Assembly: GCF_018474005.1 (NCBI RefSeq)
Contig: NZ_JAHCSH010000004.1
Span: 124,001-188,000 of the forward strand
Source of the DNA: Curvibacter sp. CHRR-16
GTDB lineage: Bacteria; Pseudomonadota; Gammaproteobacteria; Burkholderiales; Burkholderiaceae_C
Direction: 5' to 3'
Length of the DNA stretch: 64,000 bases
Below, in pieces: positions 25,317 to 34,049 of the stretch (positions are counted from its first letter, which is position 1; each line of letters opens with the position of its first letter). A program made the translations under genes and the position numbers. The notes beneath the pieces were generated by a model, which saw only the letters and a program-made list of their open reading frames with translations, was not told the origin of the DNA and made no database searches.

Positions 25317-26818
25317 GCACCACCCTGCTCAAAAAGATGGGCTTTTTCGGTGTAGAAATTGGGCCGCAAACCGCTGCCTAGGTGCTCCCCAACCACATTG
25401 CCACTGGCGCTGATGCTGCGGGTGCGGAAGGCAAACAGCTCTTGCGTCTGGATCACCTCTTCCTCCATGCCGCACACTTCCACGATGGACACCAAACGAC
25501 GCCCCCCATCGCGCATGCGCTCGATCTGCACAATCAAATCCACAGCGCTGGCAATCTGACGGCGAATAGCCGCCAACGGCAACTGCATATTGGCCATCAT
25601 CACCATGTTCTCCAAGCGGGCCAAGGCATCGCGCGGGGTGTTGGCGTGCACGGTGCACAGCGATCCATCGTGCCCCGTATTCATGGCTTGGAGCATGTCA
25701 AAACACTCTCCACCACGCACTTCTCCCAAGATGATGCGATCTGGTCGCATGCGCAATGCGTTTCGGAGCAAATCTCGCTGATTCACCAAGCCTGTGCCTT
25801 CTGCACTCTCGGGCCTGGTTTCTAGACGTACCACGTGTACTTGCTGCAATTGCAATTCCGCAGCGTCTTCAATCGTGACGATGCGCTCTTGTGGGCTGAT
25901 TCTTTGCGACATGGCATTGAGCAAGGTGGTCTTACCAGCCCCCGTCCCACCAGACACCACCACATTCAACCGCGCTTCCATGGCGCGGCGCAGCAGCAAG
26001 GCCATGTCCATCGACATGGCGCCGCGCTCGGCCAAGGACTCCAAGGAGAGGTCACGACGCATGAATTTGCGTATAGACATGGTCGTGCCATTGAGTGCCA
26101 GCGGATGGGTGATGACGTTGACACGACTGCCATCGGGCAATCGCGCATCGACCATGGGATTGGCCTCATCAATGCGACGCCCGATGCGCGCTGCAATCCG
26201 TTGGGCGGTGTTGAAAACGTGCTCTTCGTCAATGAAGCTGATCGAAGTCAACTCCAACTTCCCTGCCCGCTCAACAAAAACTTGGTGTGCACCATTGACC
26301 AAAATATCGTTCACGGTGTCGTCATGCAACAGCGGTTCGATAGGTCCGATTCCCACCATTTCATCGAGCATCTGCTGGCTAATGAGACGCTCCTCCTGCG
26401 CAGGCAATTGCAAACGCTGCTCATCGCAAATGCGGCGAATCAGCGCATCGACCTGCCCCTGCAGCTTGTCTCGCGGTGTAGTGGCTGCTTTCAGGGGATC
26501 AATTTGCTCAAACAAAGCCGTGCGAATCTGCTTGCGCTGCGCTTGGTATTCCGCGCTCACTGCAGTGCGCGCGGTTTGCTCGGTGCGATTGGCTACTGAC
26601 TCGACCACTGGATCGCGCGGTGCTCCACCCACAGGAAGCGCCATAGCTGACGCCGCATTGCCCAACCTGCCAGCCGCCGCCATGGGGGCCATGGTCATCG
26701 GGGCTGCTGTGCTGGCTTGGCTTGCATGGACACTGGGCACCAGCTGCTGTGAGGCAGGACTGGGATTGGCATGAACACGTCCAGTGCTGTGCGGATGGGC
26801 CGATTTGCGAGGCAGCAT
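25313..26818 (-). CDS. tadA: Tad secretion ATPase TadA/CpaF
   Basis: 501 residues, a type II/IV secretion ATPase. After a Pro/Ala-rich N-terminus of about 90 residues comes the CpaF core, with Walker [14 protein letters not shown], an Asp box ([10 protein letters not shown]), Walker B-like [12 protein letters not shown] and a His box ([13 protein letters not shown]). The upstream domain holds [20 protein letters not shown], diagnostic of this subfamily. It powers Flp pilus extension and possibly retraction at the cytoplasmic face. It starts directly after the tadZ stop and overlaps tadB by 4 bp. Confidence 0.96.
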   Translation of the reverse strand: MLPRKSAHPHSTGRVHANPSPASQQLVPSVHASQASTAAPMTMAPMAAAGRLGNAASAMALPVGGAPRDPVVESVANRTEQTARTAVSAEYQAQRKQIRTALFEQIDPLKAATTPRDKLQGQVDALIRRICDEQRLQLPAQEERLISQQMLDEMVGIGPIEPLLHDDTVNDILVNGAHQVFVERAGKLELTSISFIDEEHVFNTAQRIAARIGRRIDEANPMVDARLPDGSRVNVITHPLALNGTTMSIRKFMRRDLSLESLAERGAMSMDMALLLRRAMEARLNVVVSGGTGAGKTTLLNAMSQRISPQERIVTIEDAAELQLQQVHVVRLETRPESAEGTGLVNQRDLLRNALRMRPDRIILGEVRGGECFDMLQAMNTGHDGSLCTVHANTPRDALARLENMVMMANMQLPLAAIRRQIASAVDLIVQIERMRDGGRRLVSIVEVCGMEEEVIQTQELFAFRTRSISASGNVVGEHLGSGLRPNFYTEKAHLFEQGGA

Positions 26819-28084
26819 TTATTTACCCCCTTGAAGCCAGACTGGCACCGCAGTGCCCAACAATTTCTGCAACCAATGCGCCGGAGCAGGGGCGCTCACC
26901 TGTGCTTTACGCCCCAGTATGCGGTCTGCCAACACCAACAAAGCTTGGGTAAAAGCGGGGTCCGCAGAGGGGTTAATGGCACCAGCCAGCACACTATTGG
27001 CCAGTCGCGCGCCTGCATAGGGCAAATTCACATCGATAGGTCGGCCCACGAACTCTTCAAATTGGGTTCGCGTGATGTGCCCGTGGCCTTGGCCAGTCGG
27101 GCGTGTGGGGTTGTGCACCAGCACCAAACTTTGCCCTGTGCGCTCATCGCCATAGCGCTGCACCAGACGATGTGCGTGGCGAGCGCTAGTCACATTCATT
27201 TCGCACAGCAAAACACGCACATCGGCGTGATCCAACACCTCGGCAACCCCCTCCGTATGGCAAGAAGGCATATCCCATAGAGCCACCGAAAACAGCTGGC
27301 TCAGTGCCCCGCCTAGCTCTAACACGCGCTCAGCATGCACCGCCACGTGGGCGCTGGGTTGCTGTGATAGCAGGTGCAAACGCTGGGGCACACCGCCGCT
27401 TTGCGCCGCAGGCAAAGTACGCAGGCTGCGGGCTAGCATGCGCGGATCAATGTCACTGGCCTCTAGCAGTGCGGCCAATCCCGCATCCGCATCGGTTCCC
27501 AACAGCAAAGGCAAGTCGCCTTTGCTACGGTCAAAGTCCACCAGCACACACGGTGTTTCTCGCTTGCCTGCAACCAGCTGCCCCAGCAAAGCGGTGACAG
27601 TGCTCACACCGGCACCGCCCGTTGCGCCAAACAGGGCCACCGTACGCCCCGCACGCAGCGGCGCTCCATGTCCCAATGGTTGGCCATGTTCTGCCCGCTC
27701 CAGCACGGAGGCGAGCAAATCCAAGCTCAGTGGTTTAACCAAGTAATCCAAAGCACCCGCTAGCAACAGCTGGCGGTACAAATTCACATCTTGGCGCTCC
27801 CCCAACACGATGATTTGCACTGCAGGCCCAAATGCCGCGGTGAGCTCTGTCATCGCTTGCAAGGGATAGCGTTCATGGCTGAAATCCACCACCAGCAATC
27901 TGGGCAATGCATTGCGCCCAGCCCATGCCAAGGCCTCTAGCGCTCCACCGGCTTCCAGCACACGGCATGGTTGCTGCAAACGGGTGAATAAATCGGCCAC
28001 AGCAGGGCCATCGTTGGCCGACACAAATGCCACGATCCCTTCGGTGGCACCTTCGTGCGTATTCGATGTCAAGGTATCGTTCAT
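26819..28084 (-). CDS. tadZ: TadZ/CpaE polar localisation ATPase
   Basis: 421 residues. An N-terminal atypical receiver-like domain (about 17-135, LLVVDFSHERY, IIVLGERQDVN) is followed by a ParA/MinD-like domain. The P-loop reads GATGGAGVSTVTAL and lacks both lysines of the deviant Walker A KGGxGKT, as reported for some TadZ proteins. The rest has VLVDFDRSKGDLPLLLG and VALWDMPSCHTEG. In the family it recruits the Tad machinery to a cell pole. It sits between cpaD and tadA. Confidence 0.88.
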   Translation of the reverse strand: MNDTLTSNTHEGATEGIVAFVSANDGPAVADLFTRLQQPCRVLEAGGALEALAWAGRNALPRLLVVDFSHERYPLQAMTELTAAFGPAVQIIVLGERQDVNLYRQLLLAGALDYLVKPLSLDLLASVLERAEHGQPLGHGAPLRAGRTVALFGATGGAGVSTVTALLGQLVAGKRETPCVLVDFDRSKGDLPLLLGTDADAGLAALLEASDIDPRMLARSLRTLPAAQSGGVPQRLHLLSQQPSAHVAVHAERVLELGGALSQLFSVALWDMPSCHTEGVAEVLDHADVRVLLCEMNVTSARHAHRLVQRYGDERTGQSLVLVHNPTRPTGQGHGHITRTQFEEFVGRPIDVNLPYAGARLANSVLAGAINPSADPAFTQALLVLADRILGRKAQVSAPAPAHWLQKLLGTAVPVWLQGGK

Positions 28085-28085
28085 G

Positions 28086-28760
28086 TTATTGGTCGAAGTC
28101 GATGTCTATGAGGTCACGGATATCCGCCTCTTGGTAGCGCTGCACGGCCAGCACCGCTGCGCTGCCATCGGCACCCGCCAATGCGCGTGGGCGTGCCAAA
28201 TCGCGCGGATCACTGACCATTCGTGCCAAATTGGCGCGATTGGCACACCCCAATGGGCCGATGGCGGTGTACGGATTGACCATCCAGTCGTTCGCACGCG
28301 CCAAGCCGCACTCAGGCATGCTGATGACAAGCGCATCGGATTGCAGCTCCAGATCCCCTCCATGGCGCTTGGCGTCTTCCAAGCGAGTCGCATCGCTGGG
28401 AATAGCCAGCACTTGAGGCTCTTTTGCGCCACTGGCTACCAAGGCCTTGGCCAAGCGCTTAGCCAAGGTTTCTCCACGCGCATTGAAAGGGGTGATCGTC
28501 AAAGTCTGCGCTTGTAAGCGACCTTGTTGGCTGAGCATGGCATTGGCTTGCTTCAGCGACTCAGGTGTCAGTCCTTTTTCGTCGGCAGACGCATGCAATG
28601 GCAAGGCCAAAGCACGCGGCTGGACGGTCGGTGCTTGCACCGATTCAGCAGAAAAACGGGCAGCACGCACGTCGTTAAGAGGTGTCTGGCATGCGCTCAG
28701 GCAGACTGCACATACCAAAACAAGCAGGCGGCTGATCAGTGTGAAAGATGGTGGGTTCAT
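28086..28760 (-). CDS. cpaD: CpaD-family pilus assembly lipoprotein
   Basis: 224 residues. The ATG at 28760 gives a signal peptide with lipobox (LVLVCAVCLSACQTP); an upstream TTG at 28775 is also in frame but not needed. The body has the CpaD-like ending GCANRANLARMVSDPRDLARPR, the best evidence for this short, poorly conserved family. In Caulobacter, CpaD supports the CpaC secretin in the outer membrane. Spacing is 16 bp after cpaC and 1 bp before tadZ. Confidence 0.85.
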   Translation of the reverse strand: MNPPSFTLISRLLVLVCAVCLSACQTPLNDVRAARFSAESVQAPTVQPRALALPLHASADEKGLTPESLKQANAMLSQQGRLQAQTLTITPFNARGETLAKRLAKALVASGAKEPQVLAIPSDATRLEDAKRHGGDLELQSDALVISMPECGLARANDWMVNPYTAIGPLGCANRANLARMVSDPRDLARPRALAGADGSAAVLAVQRYQEADIRDLIDIDFDQ

Positions 28761-28776
28761 TGCTCGTGCATCCAAA

Positions 28777-30255
28777 TCAATACAAATAACCCGCAGCGGA
28801 TTGCTTTGGCACTAGCGCGTCAATACTGCGCAGGCCTTGACCGGGGACTCGCAACTCACTCATGGAGACGGGATCCACCACATTGGCCGTGACCAAAATG
28901 ACCAACTCCGTCTCTTGCGACTTGGTTGCTTCTCGCTCAAATAAGCGACCAATCAATGGAATGCTGGATAAACCCGGAACGCCGGAGACTTCTTGGGAGG
29001 ACGTAGAGCGCAACATGCCAGCCAAGGCAAAACTCTGACCGCTGGCCAGCTCCACTGTCGTGTCTGCGCGGCGCACTTTGAAGGCTGGAATCGTGGTGCC
29101 ACCACTGAGCGTGACAGCCCCTTCAGAGGACAACTCGCTCACTTCAGGGGCTATGTGCAGGCTAATGCGATTGGCCGATAAGAGGGTGGGTGTCATACGC
29201 AAAATGACCCCGAACGACTTGAAATCAATCTGCACGTTGTTGGCCGTGATGATGACGATAGGCACCTCACCACCCGCTGCGAAAGCTGCACTTTCACCGG
29301 ACATGGCGGTCAGATTGGGTTCAGCCAAGACGGTCGCCATGCCTTGCGATGACAAGGCAGACAGCAATCCATTAGGGCCTGCAATGGCAGCACCACCAGT
29401 GACAGTAGATGGCATCAGGGTCGACATCGCGCCCCCAGCGGCATTGGCCGTGAAGATGCCAGATGCATTGCCCACGCCCAATGTGGAGCCGTTGAACACC
29501 CCGGCCCAACTGAAACCCAGCTCGTGCGACAAGGAGCGGGACACTTCCACCACCCGCACCTGAATATTGATCTGCGAGGACTGCTCAACCTTGAGTTGGT
29601 TGATAACCCCGCTATTTTTGGAGTTTGCCCCACCTGGAGCACCACCAGCACCCGAGGCACTGGCATCCAAAAAAGCCTGCACCTGGTCTACCACCTGCTT
29701 AGCTTCCAGAGGTGTTTTCACCGCACCGCGCACCAAGATGCGGTTATTGATAGCAGGCTCTAGCTCGATGCGCGCACCGGGTACGGAGCGCAATATCTGC
29801 TCACGCAGCGGGGCCAAATTGTGCTCTGCCACCACTTTGACGGCAGCGATGACAACGTCATTGGCATCCAGTACATACAAGGTCGTGCTACCCACACTGT
29901 CGGCAAAGACAAACAAACTGGTAGGCGATGGCATTTGGAAGCTGGCCACCTTGGGATCGGCCACCAACACCTTGGCTGCGGCCCGTGGCAGTTGCAGCAA
30001 ATTGCCTTCGCGCACCCGCAATGTCATTTGGCTGCTTTCAGCCAATTGGCGCAGCGATGCTGGCAAGGCCGTTTGGCTGTTCATCACCTCAACAGAGGGG
30101 CCTGCCTTACCTGTATTGCTAGCCACGGCCGCCGCAGGGACAGGGGTGGCTGCAGAAGACATGCTGGGCAATGCAGCAGCAGCCACCATGGAGGCCCACA
30201 CAAGGGGTGTAGGTTTGGCTTGCAGCACAGAAGACGATAAATGGGAAAACTTCAT
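28777..30255 (-). CDS. cpaC: Tad outer-membrane secretin CpaC/RcpA
   Basis: 492 residues from the ATG at 30255; a GTG at 30291 would add 12 residues and is less likely. A signal peptide is followed by the pilus-secretin N-domain (MTLRVREGNLLQLPRAAAKV; VADPKVASFQMPS), a BON-like region, and the secretin domain (KVEQSSQINIQVRVVEVSRS to LVILVTANVVDP) with VPGLSSIPLIGRLF. It forms the outer-membrane gate for the Flp pilus. A Gly/Ala/Ser-rich run near residues 200-215 (ASGAGGAPGG) is probably a flexible loop. Confidence 0.94.
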   Translation of the reverse strand: MKFSHLSSSVLQAKPTPLVWASMVAAAALPSMSSAATPVPAAAVASNTGKAGPSVEVMNSQTALPASLRQLAESSQMTLRVREGNLLQLPRAAAKVLVADPKVASFQMPSPTSLFVFADSVGSTTLYVLDANDVVIAAVKVVAEHNLAPLREQILRSVPGARIELEPAINNRILVRGAVKTPLEAKQVVDQVQAFLDASASGAGGAPGGANSKNSGVINQLKVEQSSQINIQVRVVEVSRSLSHELGFSWAGVFNGSTLGVGNASGIFTANAAGGAMSTLMPSTVTGGAAIAGPNGLLSALSSQGMATVLAEPNLTAMSGESAAFAAGGEVPIVIITANNVQIDFKSFGVILRMTPTLLSANRISLHIAPEVSELSSEGAVTLSGGTTIPAFKVRRADTTVELASGQSFALAGMLRSTSSQEVSGVPGLSSIPLIGRLFEREATKSQETELVILVTANVVDPVSMSELRVPGQGLRSIDALVPKQSAAGYLY

Positions 30256-30291
30256 GACAACGACTGTTTGTATGGACGGTGGCCGCAGCAC

Positions 30292-31233
30292 TCACGGCGC
30301 ACGGTTAAAGCTCAGAGTGCCTTGCTGCGAGCCCTGAAAGGTTTTGACGGTGACCGTTGACGAGGAAGTACCCGAAGTACCTTTGAACATCGCCGTGGCG
30401 TCCCCAATGCGGGTGACTTGCCGTGCAGCCACAGGCTGGGCGTCGGTCGACTCTTCACTCACACTGCGCAGCGCTACTTGCAAAGTACCCACCTCCTTGG
30501 CAACTGCCAAGCGCTCTGCCGCTTCGGGAGTGACTTCCAAGGTCAAGGTTTCAAAGTGAGGGGCCTTTTGGCTGCGCGCTTTACTCTCTTTGGCACTGGC
30601 GTCTGCTGGCACAGGCACGATGCTTTCGACGTTGTTATTCAAGGCCAAAACGCGTACGCGCCTCAGGATGGTCTGTGCAGCCAAGGTCACCAAGGGATTG
30701 CGCGCCTCTGTACTGGTGCTGGCCTCTGTGCTGGAGCCGCGCTCCAAACTCAAAATCACATCTACCCAATCCCCGGCAGACACCAAGCCTGCGTTACTGG
30801 AAACAGCACTGGTAGGAATGGTGATAGCCCGCATACCAGGCGAGAGCACTGCGGCAATAAAACCCGGCTCTCCTGGCCGCACCAGCATGTCACGCATCAG
30901 CACATCACCCTGCACCAAGGGTTTGCGCAATGCAGCCCCCACTAGCTCGCGCACAGCATCTTGCGCGTCATCGGCAGCACCTACCGACAACTCACCAATA
31001 CCCAACTCGCTGTCCAACTTTTCACGCCATTCGAATGCATCAGCCCCAACAAACAAACCCGATGGCAAGTCTTTGCGTGCCACCAAAACGCGGTGTTTGG
31101 GCGGCTTGGCCACCTCCACTTCCTTGATGATGGTCACCGGTGGGGGCGGACGCATCAGCACCCGAGCGACCCATGCCGCAGAACAGGCGAGCAAAACCAC
31201 CCCTGCCAGCATCAGTACAGACTTACTCTTCAC
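30292..31233 (-). CDS. cpaB: Flp pilus assembly protein CpaB/RcpC
   Basis: 313 residues. An N-terminal signal-anchor (SVLMLAGVVLLACSAAWVA) is followed by a SAF-type domain (HRVLVARKDLPSGLFVGADAF) and a RcpC region (PGMRAITIPTSAVSSNAGLVSAGDWVDV cut at about residue 135). It is a periplasmic partner of the secretin. It lies 60 bp after tadV and 36 bp before the cpaC ATG. Confidence 0.93.
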   Translation of the reverse strand: MKSKSVLMLAGVVLLACSAAWVARVLMRPPPPVTIIKEVEVAKPPKHRVLVARKDLPSGLFVGADAFEWREKLDSELGIGELSVGAADDAQDAVRELVGAALRKPLVQGDVLMRDMLVRPGEPGFIAAVLSPGMRAITIPTSAVSSNAGLVSAGDWVDVILSLERGSSTEASTSTEARNPLVTLAAQTILRRVRVLALNNNVESIVPVPADASAKESKARSQKAPHFETLTLEVTPEAAERLAVAKEVGTLQVALRSVSEESTDAQPVAARQVTRIGDATAMFKGTSGTSSSTVTVKTFQGSQQGTLSFNRAP

Positions 31234-31293
31234 TATCCAACTCCATCCAGAAAATAAGTACAGGCTGCAGCAGCTACCGCACTGCAGGCCTCA

Positions 31294-31836
31294 TCAAGGA
31301 ACGCATAAAACGAAGGAGCCACCCAAGCCGATGGCTACTCCATAAGGAATGCCACGCATCGTGTGAGCGCCCAATGCCAAAGGGGGAGTGATGTGCCAAC
31401 GCGGCCAGATCACGGACACCATCTGCGACGCACTGAAAACGGCCTGCGCCAAATACAGCTCCACCACCCGCAACAAGGGCAAGGCCAAAGCCAGCAAGCC
31501 CCCCACCAACGATGTAGCCAGCAAAAAAACCATGGCCTTTTCACCAAACCAAAGGCACAAAACCGCCATCAGCTTGACATCCCCTGCCCCCACCCAGCGT
31601 AAATAAAACAAGCCAAAGCCCACGACCAGTACAGCAGCCGCCACCAAGGCAGAGCGTCCTACACCCCACTCCAGCGCGGTGTCTGCGCTGTAAATAAAGC
31701 GACAGATAGCGCCCCCCATCCAGAGCACCAACAAAGCCACCACCACCTGATTGCTGATGCGCCGATACAGCAGATCGGACACCATGACCCACGCAAGGAA
31801 TACCCCCACGACAGGAACAAATATGTCGGCAGTCAT
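31294..31836 (-). CDS. tadV: Prepilin peptidase TadV/CpaA
   Basis: 180 residues, an A24 aspartyl prepilin peptidase with about five membrane segments. The two catalytic Asp sites are visible: the first in WVMVSDLLYRRI and the second in the GxGD motif (VGAGDVKLMAVL). It lacks the N-methyltransferase domain of PilD, as expected for Tad-type enzymes. It cleaves Flp pilin and the TadE/F pseudopilins. It begins 27 bp after flp. Confidence 0.94.
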   Translation of the reverse strand: MTADIFVPVVGVFLAWVMVSDLLYRRISNQVVVALLVLWMGGAICRFIYSADTALEWGVGRSALVAAAVLVVGFGLFYLRWVGAGDVKLMAVLCLWFGEKAMVFLLATSLVGGLLALALPLLRVVELYLAQAVFSASQMVSVIWPRWHITPPLALGAHTMRGIPYGVAIGLGGSFVLCVP

Positions 31837-31863
31837 GACTGTTAGGACTTGTCCTACTCGGCT

Positions 31864-32079
31864 TTACTTACCTGTTTGCTTGATATCTTTTCCAGAGGCG
31901 GTGATATCGGAGGCAATGGAGTCGAACTTGTTGCGCAAAGCCGTAATGAATGCGCCATCCGAGCCAAAAATCACGCCCACAGCGGCAGCCATGGCGGCGG
32001 CCAAAATACCGTACTCAATCGCGGTCACGCCGCTTTCGTCACGCGCAAAAGACTTCAGTTGCTGAATCAACGTTTTCAT
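31864..32079 (-). CDS. flp: Flp major pilin
   Basis: 71 residues, the normal size for Flp. The pre-sequence KSFARDESGVTAIEYGILAAA has the Gly/Val processing site and the Glu-Tyr pair that define the Flp family, followed by a hydrophobic helix. AAGGA-type ribosome site 7 bp ahead of the ATG. It is the first gene of the Tad cluster and the major pilus subunit for surface attachment and biofilm. Confidence 0.96.
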   Translation of the reverse strand: MKTLIQQLKSFARDESGVTAIEYGILAAAMAAAVGVIFGSDGAFITALRNKFDSIASDITASGKDIKQTGK

Positions 32080-32142
32080 GAGAATCCTTATCCTTGGTAT
32101 GCAAAAAAGTTACTCGGCATAACTTCCAAACTGGATATTAAT

Positions 32143-32157
32143 TAGGAATCATTCTCA
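32143..32157. promoter_or_regulatory. Fur-box-like sequence upstream of flp
   Basis: On the minus strand TGAGAATGATTCCTA matches the Fur 7-1-7 consensus TGATAATNATTATCA at 11 of 14 defined positions. It lies about 65 bp upstream of the flp start in an AT-rich stretch that is the likely promoter (TTGATG as a possible -35 on minus at about 32154-32159). This would place the pilus, and possibly the exoprotein exporter, under iron control. Motif reading only. Confidence 0.45.
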
Positions 32158-32180
32158 TCAAGAAGTCAACATTTCGAACA

Positions 32181-32194
32181 TTAAGAGTTCTTAA
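32181..32194. promoter_or_regulatory. 14-bp palindrome upstream of flp
   Basis: TTAAGAGTTCTTAA is a 6+2+6 inverted repeat. It lies 24 bp beyond the Fur-like box and about 60 bp before the small ORF that reads the other way. This is the right place for an operator controlling one or both. It is not GC-rich and has no T-run, so a terminator is unlikely. Confidence 0.4.
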
Positions 32195-32254
32195 AACAGC
32201 CTACTGATTCGATCGTCTGCGCGGCGACAGGAACTGGGTCAAAGTGGTGGATAC

Positions 32255-32458
32255 GTGCAGCCAGACATCACCAAAAACGGGGAAAGCTATGTGGCGCTGA
32301 TAGACGCCCAGCGGCTGGACTACTACCACCAGCTAGAGCGGGAGCACATCCATTTGCTGCTGTATGCACGCCTGCAGGGCACGGTCTACCTGCTGTCTAT
32401 CCGCCACCAACGGCAACTGTCATTCGACTTTCAAGCGCTGTGGCCGGCTTCGCCGTGA
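32255..32458 (+). CDS. Small hypothetical protein
   Basis: 67 residues from a GTG start with GGTGG about 5 bp ahead. I do not recognise it. It is rich in aromatic and His residues (LDYYHQLEREHIHLLLYARL) and ends LSFDFQALW; there is no signal peptide or membrane segment. It lies alone on plus between the flp promoter and the convergent mocR gene. It could be a remnant of a longer gene, since the frame is open another 60 bp upstream without an ATG. Confidence 0.35.
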   Translation: MQPDITKNGESYVALIDAQRLDYYHQLEREHIHLLLYARLQGTVYLLSIRHQRQLSFDFQALWPASP

Positions 32459-32478
32459 AGGCAACCCTTGCAAGCGCG

Positions 32479-33900
32479 TCACTGATTGCGCTGCCTATGC
32501 AGCTCAATCGCCTGCCCCATGAACTGCCACAGGCGGTCATCTTGGCTGAAGGCGACGTTGAAGCGCAGCCAGCCGGTGGGGCGGGGTTCTACCAAGAACA
32601 GTTGGCCGGGGCCCAGCATGATGCCCGCCGCTGCGGCTTCTTGGGACAAGGTGGAGCTGTCCAGTATGTCGGGGTGGCGCGCCCACAGGTACATGCCAGC
32701 GCCGGGCTCGTGAAACAGCTCAAAGCCCAAACCGTCGAGCTTGCGGCCCACGTCGCGGTGGGCTTCGCCCAAACGGTCGCGCAGGGCTTTGAGGTGTTTG
32801 CGCCAGCGGCCATCGGTCACGGCACCAAAGGTGATGCGCTCGGTTACATCCGACGAGGTGAGGCCCGACACCATCTTGAGCTGCACCAGCGCATCCAAGC
32901 GGTCGCGCTGCGCCACCAAATAGCCGGTGCGCAAATTGGGCGAGATGGTTTTGGAAAAGCTGCCCAGGTAAATCACGCGGCGCAGTTCGTCCAAACTGGC
33001 CAGCGAGGGGCGCTGGCTGCTGTCCATGTCGGCATAAATATCGTTTTCCACCAGCAGCATGTCGTGCAACTCGGCCAACTGCAGCAGGCGGTGCAAATGC
33101 GCCAGCGAGGCGGTGGAGCACGTGGGGCTTTGCAGGCGTGGTTGGGTAAAAAAGACCTTGGGCTTGTACTGCACCAGCAGGGCTTCGAGCGCTTGCAGGT
33201 CGTAGCCCTGCGCGGTGCGCGGCACGCCCACCACCGTAGCGCCAGCAAAGCGCAGCATGAACATCAGGTTGGGGTAACCGGGGTCGTCCACCAGCACCAC
33301 ATCACCGGGGCGCACAAAGCTGCGGGCCACCAAGTCCAGTGCTTGGCTGGAGCCGTGGGTCAACACGATCTGATCGGCATCGACGGCGATTTGGTGCTCG
33401 ACCAAGCTCTCGGCCAACACCATGCGCAGGGCCATGTGGCCATGCGGCAGGCCGTAGCCATCTAGCTCAGGCCCATCGGTGGAGAGTTGGCGCATGCTGC
33501 GGCGCACAGCATCGCCAAAGAGCCAGTCGTGGGGCAGCCAACCGCAGCCGGGTTTGAGCGGCAAATTGCGGTTTTCAAAAATTTGTTTGAGGTACCAGCG
33601 CGCATCAAACTGGGGGCGTGGCCGCTCTACCAATGCACCAGAAGGGTGAACGGGGGGCTCATCGCCACGGCGTTTGACGAAAAAGCCCGCATGCGCTTTG
33701 GAGACCAACCAACCTTGGGCTACCAAGCGGTCGTAGGCCTCGACCACGGTAAACACACTGACCCCATGGGCGGCAGCAAAGGCCCGTATAGAGGGAAGTT
33801 TGGTACCAGGCTTGAGGATTTGGGCCGCAATCTGGCTACGCAGGCCATCCACGATCTGGGTCACCAGGGGCGTGGACAGATCAGGACTGAGCTGCAACAT
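32479..33900 (-). CDS. MocR-family (GntR-aminotransferase) regulator, GabR-like
   Basis: 473 residues. An N-terminal GntR winged helix (about 10-78, ILKPGTKLPSIRAFAAAHGVS; VVEAYDRLVAQGWL) is joined to a fold-type I aminotransferase domain, with the PLP lysine expected in YLGSFSKTISPNLRTGYL and the substrate region VLTHGSSQALDLVARSF. Such proteins sense PLP and an amino compound. It is divergent from gabT with 149 bp between, the classic arrangement of GabR-like activators of GABA use. I infer that it controls gabT and the ABC importer. Confidence 0.92.
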   Translation of the reverse strand: MLQLSPDLSTPLVTQIVDGLRSQIAAQILKPGTKLPSIRAFAAAHGVSVFTVVEAYDRLVAQGWLVSKAHAGFFVKRRGDEPPVHPSGALVERPRPQFDARWYLKQIFENRNLPLKPGCGWLPHDWLFGDAVRRSMRQLSTDGPELDGYGLPHGHMALRMVLAESLVEHQIAVDADQIVLTHGSSQALDLVARSFVRPGDVVLVDDPGYPNLMFMLRFAGATVVGVPRTAQGYDLQALEALLVQYKPKVFFTQPRLQSPTCSTASLAHLHRLLQLAELHDMLLVENDIYADMDSSQRPSLASLDELRRVIYLGSFSKTISPNLRTGYLVAQRDRLDALVQLKMVSGLTSSDVTERITFGAVTDGRWRKHLKALRDRLGEAHRDVGRKLDGLGFELFHEPGAGMYLWARHPDILDSSTLSQEAAAAGIMLGPGQLFLVEPRPTGWLRFNVAFSQDDRLWQFMGQAIELHRQRNQ

Positions 33901-33932
33901 GCACTGTTTCGGGGGGCATTAGGGAATCTGTG

Positions 33933-34045
33933 TATTGGATTCTAAACCTGCACAGTACGCCAAAAAATCGCACTGTCTGTACATGGACGCTGTGTGACAG
34001 GACTTCCAGAATCCGCTTCCATTCATCAACCACCTATTGGATTTT
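33933..34045. promoter_or_regulatory. Divergent mocR-gabT control region with direct repeats
   Basis: TATTGGATTCT (33933-33943) recurs as TATTGGATTTT (34035-34045), 102 bp apart in the 149-bp gap. MocR regulators often bind direct repeats at such distances. A related pair, GCACAGTAC (about 33951-33959) and GCACTGTCTGTAC (about 33969-33981), lies between them. No clean -35/-10 pair was identified. Confidence 0.35.
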
Positions 34046-34049
34046 GGTC

